DNA from: Flavobacterium sp. ALD4
GTDB taxonomy: Bacteria > Bacteroidota > Bacteroidia > Flavobacteriales > Flavobacteriaceae
DNA: 64,000 bases
Assembly (NCBI RefSeq): GCF_002836475.1
Contig: NZ_PJBJ01000030.1
Location: 1,116,001-1,180,000 of the forward strand
Direction: 5' to 3'
Shown here: piece by piece, positions 28,005 through 36,238 of the stretch
Layout: every line of letters begins with the position of its first letter
How positions within the stretch are numbered: the stretch's first letter is position 1
Translations under genes and position numbers: made by a program
The notes under the pieces: model-generated
Told to the model about the DNA's origin: nothing
Database searches by the model: none
What the model saw: the letters and a program-made list of their open reading frames with translations, nothing else

Positions 28005-30215
28005 ATGAGAAAAATTATAATCACCTTATTATTAGGGTTTTCAGCAGTGCTTCACGCACAAAATTCAGTCTCAGGTACGGTAACGGATATGACAAATCAG
28101 CCTGTAAGCGGCGTATCGGTGTATGCGCCTGAGCTACATAAAGGAACTACGACTGATGAAAACGGAAAATTCAGTTTGACGAACCTTCCCAATGGCACCG
28201 TAAAGTTGAGTTTTACTTCCGTAGGGTTCATAACTCAAAATAAAACTATAAAAGGACTTGAAAAAGAAACCCCACTTGATATAATACTAGAAGAAACCGT
28301 TTTTCAAATGGATGCAGTAATCGTATCTACTGCTTTCAATAAAATACAATCACAAAATGTGATGAAGGTAGAGCATAAAACCATTAAGGAATTACAGCAA
28401 AAAGGAACAGCAACCTTAATAGAAGGATTGGCAACTATTCCCGGAGTATCTCAGGTTTCTACTGGAACATCGATAGGGAAACCGGTTATCCGTGGTTTAA
28501 GCGGAAACCGCGTTTTAGTCTATTCACAGGGGGTTCGAATGGAAAACCAGCAGTTTGGAGACGAACATGGTTTAGGGTTAAATGATGCCGGAGTAGAAAG
28601 CGTTGAGGTAATCAAAGGTCCTGCGTCTCTATTGTATGGTTCAGATGCCCTGGGCGGTGTTTTGTATTTTAATCCGGAGAAATTTGCAGATGCGAATACT
28701 TTTAAAGCTAATTTCAGTCAGAAGTTGTTTTCTAATACTTTAGGGAGTAACTCTTCTTTGGGGTTAAAAACGTCTACTGAAAACTGGAAATTTATTGCCA
28801 GAGGAAGTTACAATACGCATTCTGATTATCGAATATCGGGAGGGGATCGAGTAACCAATACCCGTTACAATGAAACGGATTTTAAAACTGGAATTGGCTA
28901 TAGTAACTCCAGCTTTTCTTCGATTCTTCGATACAATTATAACAAATTAGATTTAGGAATTCCAGAGGATGGAATAGCAGAACAAACGTCAAGTAAAAAC
29001 ACAACATTTCCGCGGCAAGGGGTTTTCAACCATCTGTTGAGTTTGAATTCAGTGATCTATCTAAAAGATTCAAAGCTGGATTTTGATTTAGGATATGTAG
29101 CTAATGACCGAAGCGAATTCGAGGATAGTGATGTAGCAGGTCTACGTATGAAACTGAAAACTTTTAATTACGATGCGAAGTACCATTTACCTAAAATGGG
29201 TAAACTGGAATCAATTTTGGGAATTCAAGGAATGCACCAAACCAATTCTAATTTAGGAGAGGAATACTTGATCCCAGATGCTACCACAAATGATTTTGGA
29301 GTTTTTGGAACTATTAATTACGAATGGGACAACAACAGTGCACTTCAGGCAGGTTTGCGTTTTGATAATAGAAAAATAGCTACAACTGAAAATGGAACAG
29401 TGGGAGAAGAAGGTTATTTTAAAGCCGTCGATAAATCATTCGATAGTTTTAATGCTTCCTTAGGGTACAAAACGAATCTTGCTGAGGATTTGACTTTAAG
29501 ACTGAACCTGGCTTCAGGATTTAGGGCGCCTAATTTAGCCGAATTGACTTCCAATGGAGTTCACGAAGGAACCAACCGCTATGAAGTAGGTAACAGTGAC
29601 TTGAAAACAGAACAAAATGTACAGTCTGATATTAATTTAGAATACAACAATAGTCATTTTGAGTTTTTTGTAAATGGTTTTTACAATCACATCAATAATT
29701 ATATTTATACGGCGCCTACAGGAACTCAACGTGACAATAATGATGTTTTTGATTATATTCAAAATAATGCCAAATTATACGGGGGCGAAATAGGATTACA
29801 TTTTCACCCACATCCTTTAGACTGGTTGCACTACGAAACTAGTTTTGAAACTGTTACTGGTAAGAAACAGAATGGGGACTATTTGCCGCTGATTCCAGCT
29901 AATAATTGGAGTAATACTATTAGAACCGAATTCAGAATCAAGAACTGGTTTGAAGCGGGTTATGCTACTTTGAATTTTACTAGCACATTCAATCAAAATA
30001 ATGTTAGCGGATTTGAAACAGAATCCAATGGATATACTTTGGTTAATCTTGGTTTTGGAGGAACCGTAAAACTTGGTGAAACGGTATTCGACATCAATTT
30101 AAACGGAAATAATTTGTTTGATAAAAGTTATATTGCTCATCTTTCTCGTTTAAAAAATGATGGAATTCCAAACATAGGACGCAATATCGTCCTTGGGGTA
30201 AATTTCGATTTATAA
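28005..30215 (+). CDS. TonB-dependent outer-membrane receptor
   Basis: 736-aa receptor. Signal peptide (residues 1-18, ends LHAQ), then a carboxypeptidase-regulatory-like domain (about 20-105, VSGTVTDMTNQPVSGVSVYAP with GTTTDENGKF), a plug domain (about 115-225) with GLSGNRVLVYSQGVRMENQQFG and VIKGPASLLYGSDALGGV, and a C-terminal 22-strand barrel. The substrate is probably a metal complex (zinc, copper or a siderophore-like carrier): the plug is of the ZnuD/BtuB-like kind and the gene before it encodes a His/Cys-rich protein. No TonB-box or regulator is assigned. It is followed by a clear terminator. Confidence 0.9.
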   Translation: MRKIIITLLLGFSAVLHAQNSVSGTVTDMTNQPVSGVSVYAPELHKGTTTDENGKFSLTNLPNGTVKLSFTSVGFITQNKTIKGLEKETPLDIILEETVFQMDAVIVSTAFNKIQSQNVMKVEHKTIKELQQKGTATLIEGLATIPGVSQVSTGTSIGKPVIRGLSGNRVLVYSQGVRMENQQFGDEHGLGLNDAGVESVEVIKGPASLLYGSDALGGVLYFNPEKFADANTFKANFSQKLFSNTLGSNSSLGLKTSTENWKFIARGSYNTHSDYRISGGDRVTNTRYNETDFKTGIGYSNSSFSSILRYNYNKLDLGIPEDGIAEQTSSKNTTFPRQGVFNHLLSLNSVIYLKDSKLDFDLGYVANDRSEFEDSDVAGLRMKLKTFNYDAKYHLPKMGKLESILGIQGMHQTNSNLGEEYLIPDATTNDFGVFGTINYEWDNNSALQAGLRFDNRKIATTENGTVGEEGYFKAVDKSFDSFNASLGYKTNLAEDLTLRLNLASGFRAPNLAELTSNGVHEGTNRYEVGNSDLKTEQNVQSDINLEYNNSHFEFFVNGFYNHINNYIYTAPTGTQRDNNDVFDYIQNNAKLYGGEIGLHFHPHPLDWLHYETSFETVTGKKQNGDYLPLIPANNWSNTIRTEFRIKNWFEAGYATLNFTSTFNQNNVSGFETESNGYTLVNLGFGGTVKLGETVFDINLNGNNLFDKSYIAHLSRLKNDGIPNIGRNIVLGVNFDL

Positions 30216-30237
30216 AAAAACAACAGTATATAATGAG

Positions 30238-30267
30238 GCGCTATCCGAAAGGGTAGCGCTTTTTTTA
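30238..30267 (+). terminator. Rho-independent terminator after the TonB receptor
   Basis: 9-bp stem GCGCTATCC / GGGTAGCGC closed by a GAAA tetraloop, followed by eight T. Confidence 0.92.
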
Positions 30268-30289
30268 TGATCTAATTTCGAAATGTTTA

Positions 30290-30600
30290 TTGGCTTTTTC
30301 GGAAAAGGAGAATTACATAAAGCTTCGCAAAGCAAACGCTAAGTTTTTTAAAGAGTTTTTAAACATTTAGAAATTAAGGATTATTAAGTGTTGGGTGATT
30401 TTTTTACCATATCAGTCATATAAGTGTGATGAGTTTTGGGCTTACTTTTTGTAAATCATTTTGAGAGTAAGAGGCATTAAGAGTTGGCTTAATTTCTTAA
30501 TAGTTTTAAGATTTGCGACTCTCTGCCTTACCTCCGCGTATCTCTGTGAAGCATATTTTCGCTACCATAAATTAAAAAAAGATAAATCATTTATATGTTT
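30290..30600. repeat. Gene-free interval with a degenerate intergenic repeat
   Basis: About 310 bases with no credible open frame. It includes the phrases CATATAAGTGTGATGAG, TTAATTTCTTAATAGTTTTAAG and CTCCGCGTATCTCTGTGAAG. Close variants of the last two occur at 36030-36100, and shorter relatives near 54240-54290 and 55500-55520. This fits a worn repeat family of Flavobacterium intergenic DNA rather than a gene remnant. Confidence 0.45.
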
Positions 30601-30634
30601 TAAAATTTCAACCCCATTTTGATTCTAAGTTCCG

Positions 30635-30671
30635 TATCTTTGTTTAACAGATACACGAAGAGGTTAAACAA
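30635..30671 (+). promoter_or_regulatory. Promoter and inverted repeat of the photolyase operon
   Basis: TATCTTTG (30635-30642) matches TAnnTTTG. Overlapping its end, TTGTTTAAC (30640-30648) is repeated in inverted form as GTTAAACAA (30663-30671): a perfect 9-bp dyad with a 14-base spacer and half-site centres 23 bases apart, about two helical turns. A second dyad, GTATCT/AGATAC (30634-30639, 30649-30654), nests in it. The placement over and just after the start point suggests a repressor site. Confidence 0.55.
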
Positions 30672-30730
30672 TATTATTTTCTAATTAAAATAGAAGACAG
30701 ATTGAATAACAGCAATAAAAATCAAGTAGA

Positions 30731-32221
30731 GTGCTTAAAACTGCAATAAATATTGTTTGGTTCAAAAGAGATTTACGTTTCGTAGATAACGAAGCTTTAT
30801 TTGCTGCGCATAATTCGGGATTACCTTTGTTGTTCGTTTATTTTTTTGAACCTACGGTAATGAATTACGACGACGCTGATGTTCGGCATTGGCGTTTTAT
30901 TTATGAATCTGTTCAAGACTTACAAGCCAAGTTAAATACCGCAAATTCTAAAATATATTTTTTTCACAGTGAAGTAGAGCCTGTTTTTGACGAGTTGCTA
31001 AAACGCTATGATATAAACACGGTTTTTTCGCATCAAGAAATTGGTAATAAGCTCACGTTCGACAGAGATTTAGCCATGAAAGCTTTTTTTCAAAAAAACA
31101 ATATCCTCTGGAAGGAGTCACAAATGCATGGTGTTATAAGAAGGTTGAAGTCAAGACAGCATTGGGATAAACGATGGGAAGATGTTATGCGTGCCGAACC
31201 CAAAATTATTAACGAAGCGGATTTAAAATTAATAAAACTGGAAGATGCTTTTTATGATTCGGTAAGGGGAGAAAACCTTCCTGAGTGTGTTACAACCAGA
31301 AATAAAGATTTTCAGCAAGGAGGGGAACATCTTGCTTGGCGCTATTTAGATAGCTTTGTAAAAGAACGCTATGTCAATTATAGTAAGCATATTTCTAAAC
31401 CGGCATTGAGTAGGAAAGGCTGTAGCCGCTTGTCGCCCTATTTGGCATACGGGAACATCAGTATGCGTATGATTTATCAATACACGAATCAGCATTATGA
31501 GAATTCTAAAAACAAACGAGCGATTCTCAATTTTGTATCTCGACTCCATTGGCATTGCCATTTTATACAAAAATTTGAAGATGAATGTAGGATGGAATTT
31601 GAAAATGTAAATAGAGCGTATGATGTGCTAATTAAGCCAAAAAACGAAGACTACATAAAAGCCTGGCAAGAAGGAAGAACGGGGGTGCCTATAGTAGATG
31701 CCTGCATGCGATGCTTAGTTGCAACGGGATATATTAATTTCAGGATGAGGGCTATGGTGGTTTCGTTTTTTACTTTCAATTTATGGCAAGATTGGCGGGA
31801 GCTGCATTTTTTGGCGAGACAATTTTTGGATTACGAACCAGGAATTCATTACCCACAAGTTCAAATGCAATCAGGAACAACAGGAATTAATACTATTAGA
31901 ATTTATAGCCCAATAAAAAATTCTGAAGATCACGATCCGGATGGTGTTTTTATAAAACAATGGCTGCCTGAATTGGCTGGAATTCCGGTGAATCTAATTC
32001 ATGAGCCTTGGAAATTAAATATGATTGAACAACAATTTTATGATTGCGAAATAGGTATTGACTATCCTGCTCCCATTGTAAATATTGAAGAAACTAGAAG
32101 GTATGCCAGTGACATTGTCTGGAGTTTTCGTAAAAAAGACGAAGTGAAAGAGGAGGGGAAAAGAATTTTGAAAAAGCATGTTTCTAATCCGAATCGGAAA
32201 ACAAGAAAAACAAAACTGTAA
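30731..32221 (+). CDS. Photolyase/cryptochrome-family flavoprotein, classical type
   Basis: 496-aa FAD protein with the N-terminal Rossmann antenna domain ([16 protein letters not shown] near residues 8-23) and the helical FAD domain (WRYLDSF near 204, [10 protein letters not shown] near 270, [12 protein letters not shown] near 315, [25 protein letters not shown] near 396, of which DPDG.FIKQW is diagnostic). DNA repair or blue-light sensing is the family role; whether this one repairs cyclobutane dimers cannot be told by eye. The start is GTG at 30731; no ATG is available upstream in frame. First gene of a five-gene operon; its stop overlaps the next ATG (TAATG). Confidence 0.85.
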   Translation: MLKTAINIVWFKRDLRFVDNEALFAAHNSGLPLLFVYFFEPTVMNYDDADVRHWRFIYESVQDLQAKLNTANSKIYFFHSEVEPVFDELLKRYDINTVFSHQEIGNKLTFDRDLAMKAFFQKNNILWKESQMHGVIRRLKSRQHWDKRWEDVMRAEPKIINEADLKLIKLEDAFYDSVRGENLPECVTTRNKDFQQGGEHLAWRYLDSFVKERYVNYSKHISKPALSRKGCSRLSPYLAYGNISMRMIYQYTNQHYENSKNKRAILNFVSRLHWHCHFIQKFEDECRMEFENVNRAYDVLIKPKNEDYIKAWQEGRTGVPIVDACMRCLVATGYINFRMRAMVVSFFTFNLWQDWRELHFLARQFLDYEPGIHYPQVQMQSGTTGINTIRIYSPIKNSEDHDPDGVFIKQWLPELAGIPVNLIHEPWKLNMIEQQFYDCEIGIDYPAPIVNIEETRRYASDIVWSFRKKDEVKEEGKRILKKHVSNPNRKTRKTKL

Positions 32222-32955
32222 TGACTATTTTTTTAAAAGCAAACTGGGAAAACATCATAATGGCTAATTATGAAATTGATCCTAAAATACTACTTCCTTT
32301 CTTACCTAAAGGAGTGGAGCTTGATTTGTATAATGGTAAAGCGTACATGAGTCTGGTGGGGTTTATGTTTAAGAAAATCAAGCTATTCAATGTTCCAATC
32401 CCATGGTTTGGCAATTTTGAAGAAATCAATTTACGATTTTATGTAGTTCGAAAAGAGGGTGGCACATTAAAGCGGGGTGTGGTTTTTATAAATGAAACCA
32501 TCCCGTATCCCATTGTGGCTTGGATGGCCAATAAATTATACAAGGAGCATTACACCGTTGTCCCGACGAGGCATGAAATAACTAGGGATACTAAAAGTCA
32601 AAAAGTAAATTTTGAATGGCTCTTAAATAAAAAATGGAATAGTATTTATGTAGAAGCAACTGTAGCGTCTAAGGTGATGAAAAGCCCCTCTTTAGAGAAA
32701 TTCATATTTGAACATTATTATGGATACACTAAAATTGACGAAAATAATACGGAAGAATATAAATTGCAACATCCGAGCTGGCGTGTAAATCAAGTGCTAG
32801 AGTATAAAATTGATTGCGATTTTAAAGCAATGTATGGTGATGCTTTTGAGGTCTTAAATGATACAGAGCCAGAAGCAGTTTTTATAGCAGAAGGTTCAGC
32901 AGTGGGCATAGAATGGAAAAGAAACCGCTTAAATCTAGATGATGAAAGGAGTTAA
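32221..32955 (+). CDS. DUF2071 (YqjF-like) protein
   Basis: 244-aa soluble protein of the DUF2071 family. Typical features are the start [25 protein letters not shown]-like block (recognisable: [19 protein letters not shown]), [10 protein letters not shown] near 41, and ELNLR-like EINLRFYV near 71. Biochemical function is unknown for the family. It is embedded between two photolyase-type genes with start/stop overlaps on both sides, so it is surely cotranscribed with them, and the family turns up in such clusters in related bacteria as far as I recall. Confidence 0.85.
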   Translation: MTIFLKANWENIIMANYEIDPKILLPFLPKGVELDLYNGKAYMSLVGFMFKKIKLFNVPIPWFGNFEEINLRFYVVRKEGGTLKRGVVFINETIPYPIVAWMANKLYKEHYTVVPTRHEITRDTKSQKVNFEWLLNKKWNSIYVEATVASKVMKSPSLEKFIFEHYYGYTKIDENNTEEYKLQHPSWRVNQVLEYKIDCDFKAMYGDAFEVLNDTEPEAVFIAEGSAVGIEWKRNRLNLDDERS

Positions 32956-33079
32956 AAAACAAAACTTACCAACTAAAATATGCTTGGTATGCAACAAACC
33001 TTTCACTTGGCGGAAAAAATGGGAAAAGGTTTGGGATGAGGTAAAATATTGTAGTGATAAATGCAGAAGTAACAAATAA
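32942..33079 (+). CDS. DUF2256 zinc-ribbon small protein, 45 aa
   Basis: Short gene starting [19 protein letters not shown] and ending DKCRSNK. It has two metal-binding pairs, Cys14-X2-Cys17 and Cys37-X3-Cys41, with the family core [21 protein letters not shown]2256 proteins are short Cys-rich proteins repeatedly seen next to photolyase/cryptochrome-like genes; their function is unknown. The ATG lies 14 bases inside the DUF2071 gene and the stop is one base before the next ATG, which fits tight translational coupling. A structural or assembly role for the Fe-S photolyase that follows is a guess. Confidence 0.88.
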   Translation: MKGVKKQNLPTKICLVCNKPFTWRKKWEKVWDEVKYCSDKCRSNK

Positions 33080-33080
33080 T

Positions 33081-34619
33081 ATGGCAAATAAGACTTTAAG
33101 ATTAATTCTTGGCGATCAACTAAATAGCAATCATTCTTGGTTTAAAAACACGGATGACGCGGTTACTTATGTTTTGATGGAAATTCGAACAGAGACTGAT
33201 TATGTAGCGCATCATATTCAAAAAGTAGTCGGGACCTATTCCGCAATGAGAAATTTTAGCGAAGCGCTAAAGTTAAATAATCATCAGGTTATTTATATTA
33301 AACTAGTGGATGAAAATAACTTACAGTCATTTGAAAAAAACATTCAAAGCCTGATTGTAAAACATAATTTCACTCATTTTGAGTACCAACTTCCAGATGA
33401 ATACAGGGTTGATGTGGTTTTGACAAATCTATGTAACTCGATTTCAATCGAACATTCAGCAGTAGATACGGAACATTTTTTCACCTCTCGTGTGGAGCTA
33501 GCACAGTTCTTTGAAGGGAAGAAAACTTTTGTGATGGAAAACTTTTATCGCATGCTCCGGAAAAAGCACAATGTTTTAATGGATGGGAATAATCCAGTAA
33601 CAGGAAAATGGAACTACGATAAAGAGAATCGTAAAAAGTTACCTAAAAATCATAAACCGACGCCGCCGTTAGTTTTTGATAATGATGTTTCGGAGGTTTT
33701 TGAGGAAATAAAGAAAACAGATATTAAAACCATCGGAAATGTTGATGCTACTAATTTTGTTTGGCCAGTGAACCGAGAACAATCGTTGCAGTTGCTCGAT
33801 TTTTTTCTTGCCGAGTGTTTGCCTTTATTTGGTAGTTATCAAGATGCGATGTCGCCGAACGAATGGTCTTTATATCATGCGCGAATTTCATTTTCGATGA
33901 ATATAAAAATGATTTCACCACAAGAAGTAATTGCTAGTGCAATACAGGAATGGGAAAAGCGACCTGACGAAATTGAATACAATCAATTAGAAGGGTTTGT
34001 ACGTCAGATAATAGGATGGCGTGAGTATATGCGGGGAATTTATTGGTTGAAAATGCCAGATTATGCTAGCATGAATTTTTTCAACAATAAAGAAAAGTTA
34101 CCAGATTGGTTTTGGACCGGGAAAACTAAAATGCATTGTTTAAGAGATACTATAAATCAGTCTTTAAACTATGGATATGCACATCATATTCAGCGATTAA
34201 TGATAACGGGAAATTTTGCGCTTTTAGCAGGCATTAATCCTGACGAATTAGACGCTTGGTATCTCGGGATTTACATTGATGCTATTGAGTGGGTAGAAAT
34301 TACAAATACGCGTGGGATGAGTCAATTTGCAGATGGCGGGATCGTAGGGACAAAGCCGTATGTAAGTTCGGCATCTTATATTAATAAAATGAGCCATTAT
34401 TGTGGCGATTGTTTTTATGATAAAGAAGTAAAAACGGGTGAAAAAGCGTGTCCGTTCAATAGTTTGTATTGGAATTTTTATAATAAAAATGAGGATAAAT
34501 TAGCGAAAAACCCAAGAATTGGAATGATGTATAATGTTTGGAATAAGATGAAGCCCGAATCAAAAGTGGCTCTATTAGAACAAGCTGATTATTATCTAAA
34601 AAAAATAAATGAATTATGA
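33081..34619 (+). CDS. Fe-S bacterial cryptochrome/(6-4) photolyase (FeS-BCP type)
   Basis: 512-aa protein of the PhrB/FeS-BCP family, bacterial (6-4) photolyases with a [4Fe-4S] cluster and FAD. All four expected cluster cysteines are visible: Cys353 (MHCLRD), Cys441 and Cys444 (YCGDC) and Cys457 (KACPF), with the same spacings as in Agrobacterium PhrB. N-terminal LILGDQLN and VLMEIRTE belong to the antenna domain that binds a lumazine in known members. I take ATG 33081 (MANKTLRLILGDQ); the frame opens at 33054 inside the DUF2256 gene. It overlaps the next gene by 4 bases. Confidence 0.92.
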   Translation: MANKTLRLILGDQLNSNHSWFKNTDDAVTYVLMEIRTETDYVAHHIQKVVGTYSAMRNFSEALKLNNHQVIYIKLVDENNLQSFEKNIQSLIVKHNFTHFEYQLPDEYRVDVVLTNLCNSISIEHSAVDTEHFFTSRVELAQFFEGKKTFVMENFYRMLRKKHNVLMDGNNPVTGKWNYDKENRKKLPKNHKPTPPLVFDNDVSEVFEEIKKTDIKTIGNVDATNFVWPVNREQSLQLLDFFLAECLPLFGSYQDAMSPNEWSLYHARISFSMNIKMISPQEVIASAIQEWEKRPDEIEYNQLEGFVRQIIGWREYMRGIYWLKMPDYASMNFFNNKEKLPDWFWTGKTKMHCLRDTINQSLNYGYAHHIQRLMITGNFALLAGINPDELDAWYLGIYIDAIEWVEITNTRGMSQFADGGIVGTKPYVSSASYINKMSHYCGDCFYDKEVKTGEKACPFNSLYWNFYNKNEDKLAKNPRIGMMYNVWNKMKPESKVALLEQADYYLKKINEL

Positions 34620-35905
34620 AAACAGCGATAGTGTGGTTTAAAACAGATTTACGATTATATGATAACGAAGCACTTGTAAAAGCAATCGCACAAGGCGAAA
34701 AAGTGTTACCTGTGTATTGCTTTGATGATGCAGATTTTGTAACAACTCGCTATGGTTTTAAAAAAACGGGTAATTACAGAGCCCAATTTTTATTGGAGTC
34801 GTTACAAGATTTAGACGCTAATTTGCGTAAAATAGGCTCGGGCCTGATGATTTTAAGAGGGAAGCCAGAAGAGGAAATTCCCAAAATTGTAGCAGAATAT
34901 AAAGTCTTAAAAGTTTTTGCTAAACGCGAAGTAGCATATGAAGAAAAGGAAACAGAAACTTTGGTTCAAACAGCCCTTTTTAAATTGCGTTGTGAACTAG
35001 AAACCTTTAGCAGTAGTACTTTGTATCATGCAGAAGACTTGCCGTTTGCTATAAAAGACATTCCAGATGTTTTTACTAATTTTAGAAAAAAAACAGAACT
35101 AGATGCTACAGTAAGAGCTGTTTTTGATAGCCCACTAGCGATGACCTCTCCAGATATTCCTGAAATGATTTTACCTACTTTACAAGAGTTAGGCCTGGAA
35201 TTTTCTGAAATAGACTCGCGTGCCGCAATTCAATTCAAAGGAGGAGAAACGGCAGCAATGAAGCGATTAAATAATTACTTTTTTGAAACGAAAAATCTCT
35301 CTGTCTACAAAGAAACCAGAAATGGAATGGTGGGCGAAGGGTACTCTTCAAAATTTTCGGCTTGGTTAGCTATGGGCTGTATTTCACCTAGGACTATTTA
35401 TAAAGAAATAAGGGTATATGAAAATGAAAATGGGGCCAATGATTCCACGTATTGGTTGATTTTTGAATTATTATGGCGTGATTTCTTTCGCTTTATGTTC
35501 AAAAAATACCAGACTAAATTTTTCTTATATGCGGGTATAAAGGGCGAAAAAGAAAATTCAGAATCCTTGAGTAACAAACTGTTTTCACAATGGGAAAATG
35601 GTGCTACTCCTTCTGATTTTATCAATGCTAATATGATAGAATTGAAACAAACTGGTTTTATGAGCAATAGGGGTAGACAAAATGTGGCGAGCTATTTTTG
35701 TAATGAGCTCAATATGGATTGGCGTCTAGGAGCTGCTTATTTTGAATCTCAATTAATAGATTACGATGTTTGCAGTAATTGGGGCAATTGGGCTTACTTG
35801 GCGGGCGTGGGGAATGACCCAAGAAAACACCGTTATTTTAATATTGAAAAACAAGCGAATGATTATGATAAGGATAGGAGTTTCCGGGATTTGTGGTTGC
35901 AATAA
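34616..35905 (+). CDS. DASH-type cryptochrome/photolyase
   Basis: 429-aa flavoprotein of the CRY-DASH class. N-terminal IVWFKTDLRLYDNEAL; the DASH-typical VYCFDDADF..TRYGFKKTGNYRAQFLLESL region near 35-65 (diagnostic: GNYRAQFL.ESL); KFSAWLAMGCISPRTIY near 250; LLWRDFFRFM near 290; and TGFMSNRGRQNVAS and SNWGNWAYLAGVG near the end. CRY-DASH proteins repair dimers in single-stranded DNA. It lacks the usual C-terminal low-complexity tail. Overlaps the Fe-S photolyase gene by 4 bases (ATGA). Last gene of the operon; no clear terminator follows. Confidence 0.93.
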   Translation: MKTAIVWFKTDLRLYDNEALVKAIAQGEKVLPVYCFDDADFVTTRYGFKKTGNYRAQFLLESLQDLDANLRKIGSGLMILRGKPEEEIPKIVAEYKVLKVFAKREVAYEEKETETLVQTALFKLRCELETFSSSTLYHAEDLPFAIKDIPDVFTNFRKKTELDATVRAVFDSPLAMTSPDIPEMILPTLQELGLEFSEIDSRAAIQFKGGETAAMKRLNNYFFETKNLSVYKETRNGMVGEGYSSKFSAWLAMGCISPRTIYKEIRVYENENGANDSTYWLIFELLWRDFFRFMFKKYQTKFFLYAGIKGEKENSESLSNKLFSQWENGATPSDFINANMIELKQTGFMSNRGRQNVASYFCNELNMDWRLGAAYFESQLIDYDVCSNWGNWAYLAGVGNDPRKHRYFNIEKQANDYDKDRSFRDLWLQ

Positions 35906-35919
35906 ATTGCTTTGAAAAG

Positions 35920-36180
35920 AGTCACAAAGTAATCGCAATGATTCATTAAGCTTTTATATCAGATCAACCATATAAGTTTATACGCTATTTGAGATTGGGT
36001 TTTCACACCTATTGATATTTTTTAACTGTTGGATTAATTTTATTAATTCCTTGATGGTTTTAATTTTTTAAAATTTGTGCGTCTCTGTGAAATAGTTTTT
36101 ACACCAAGCTTCTATTAACTTAGATATTTTAAAATTCGTAACAAATAACCGCTTTTAACGACCTATCTCAGTACCCTTTT
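35920..36180. repeat. Gene-free interval with a relative of the 30.4-kb repeat
   Basis: No open frame of note. TTAATTCCTTGATGGTTTTAA (36043-36063) and GTGCGTCTCTGTGAAATAG (36077-36095) are near copies of phrases at 30490-30510 and 30535-30550, in the same order and spacing class, so these two intervals flanking the photolyase operon carry copies of one decayed repeat. Confidence 0.4.
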
Positions 36181-36209
36181 ATTAATGCAAGAAAGCCAGA
36201 CAATTTGCT

Positions 36210-36217
36210 TATTTTTG
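36210..36217 (+). promoter_or_regulatory. Candidate promoter (TATTTTTG) of the prolyl oligopeptidase gene
   Basis: TAnnTTTG match with predicted start near 36224, 15 bases before the ATG at 36239. It excludes the longer frame beginning at 36185. Confidence 0.5.
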
Positions 36218-36238
36218 ATAACCAACAAAAAAACACTA

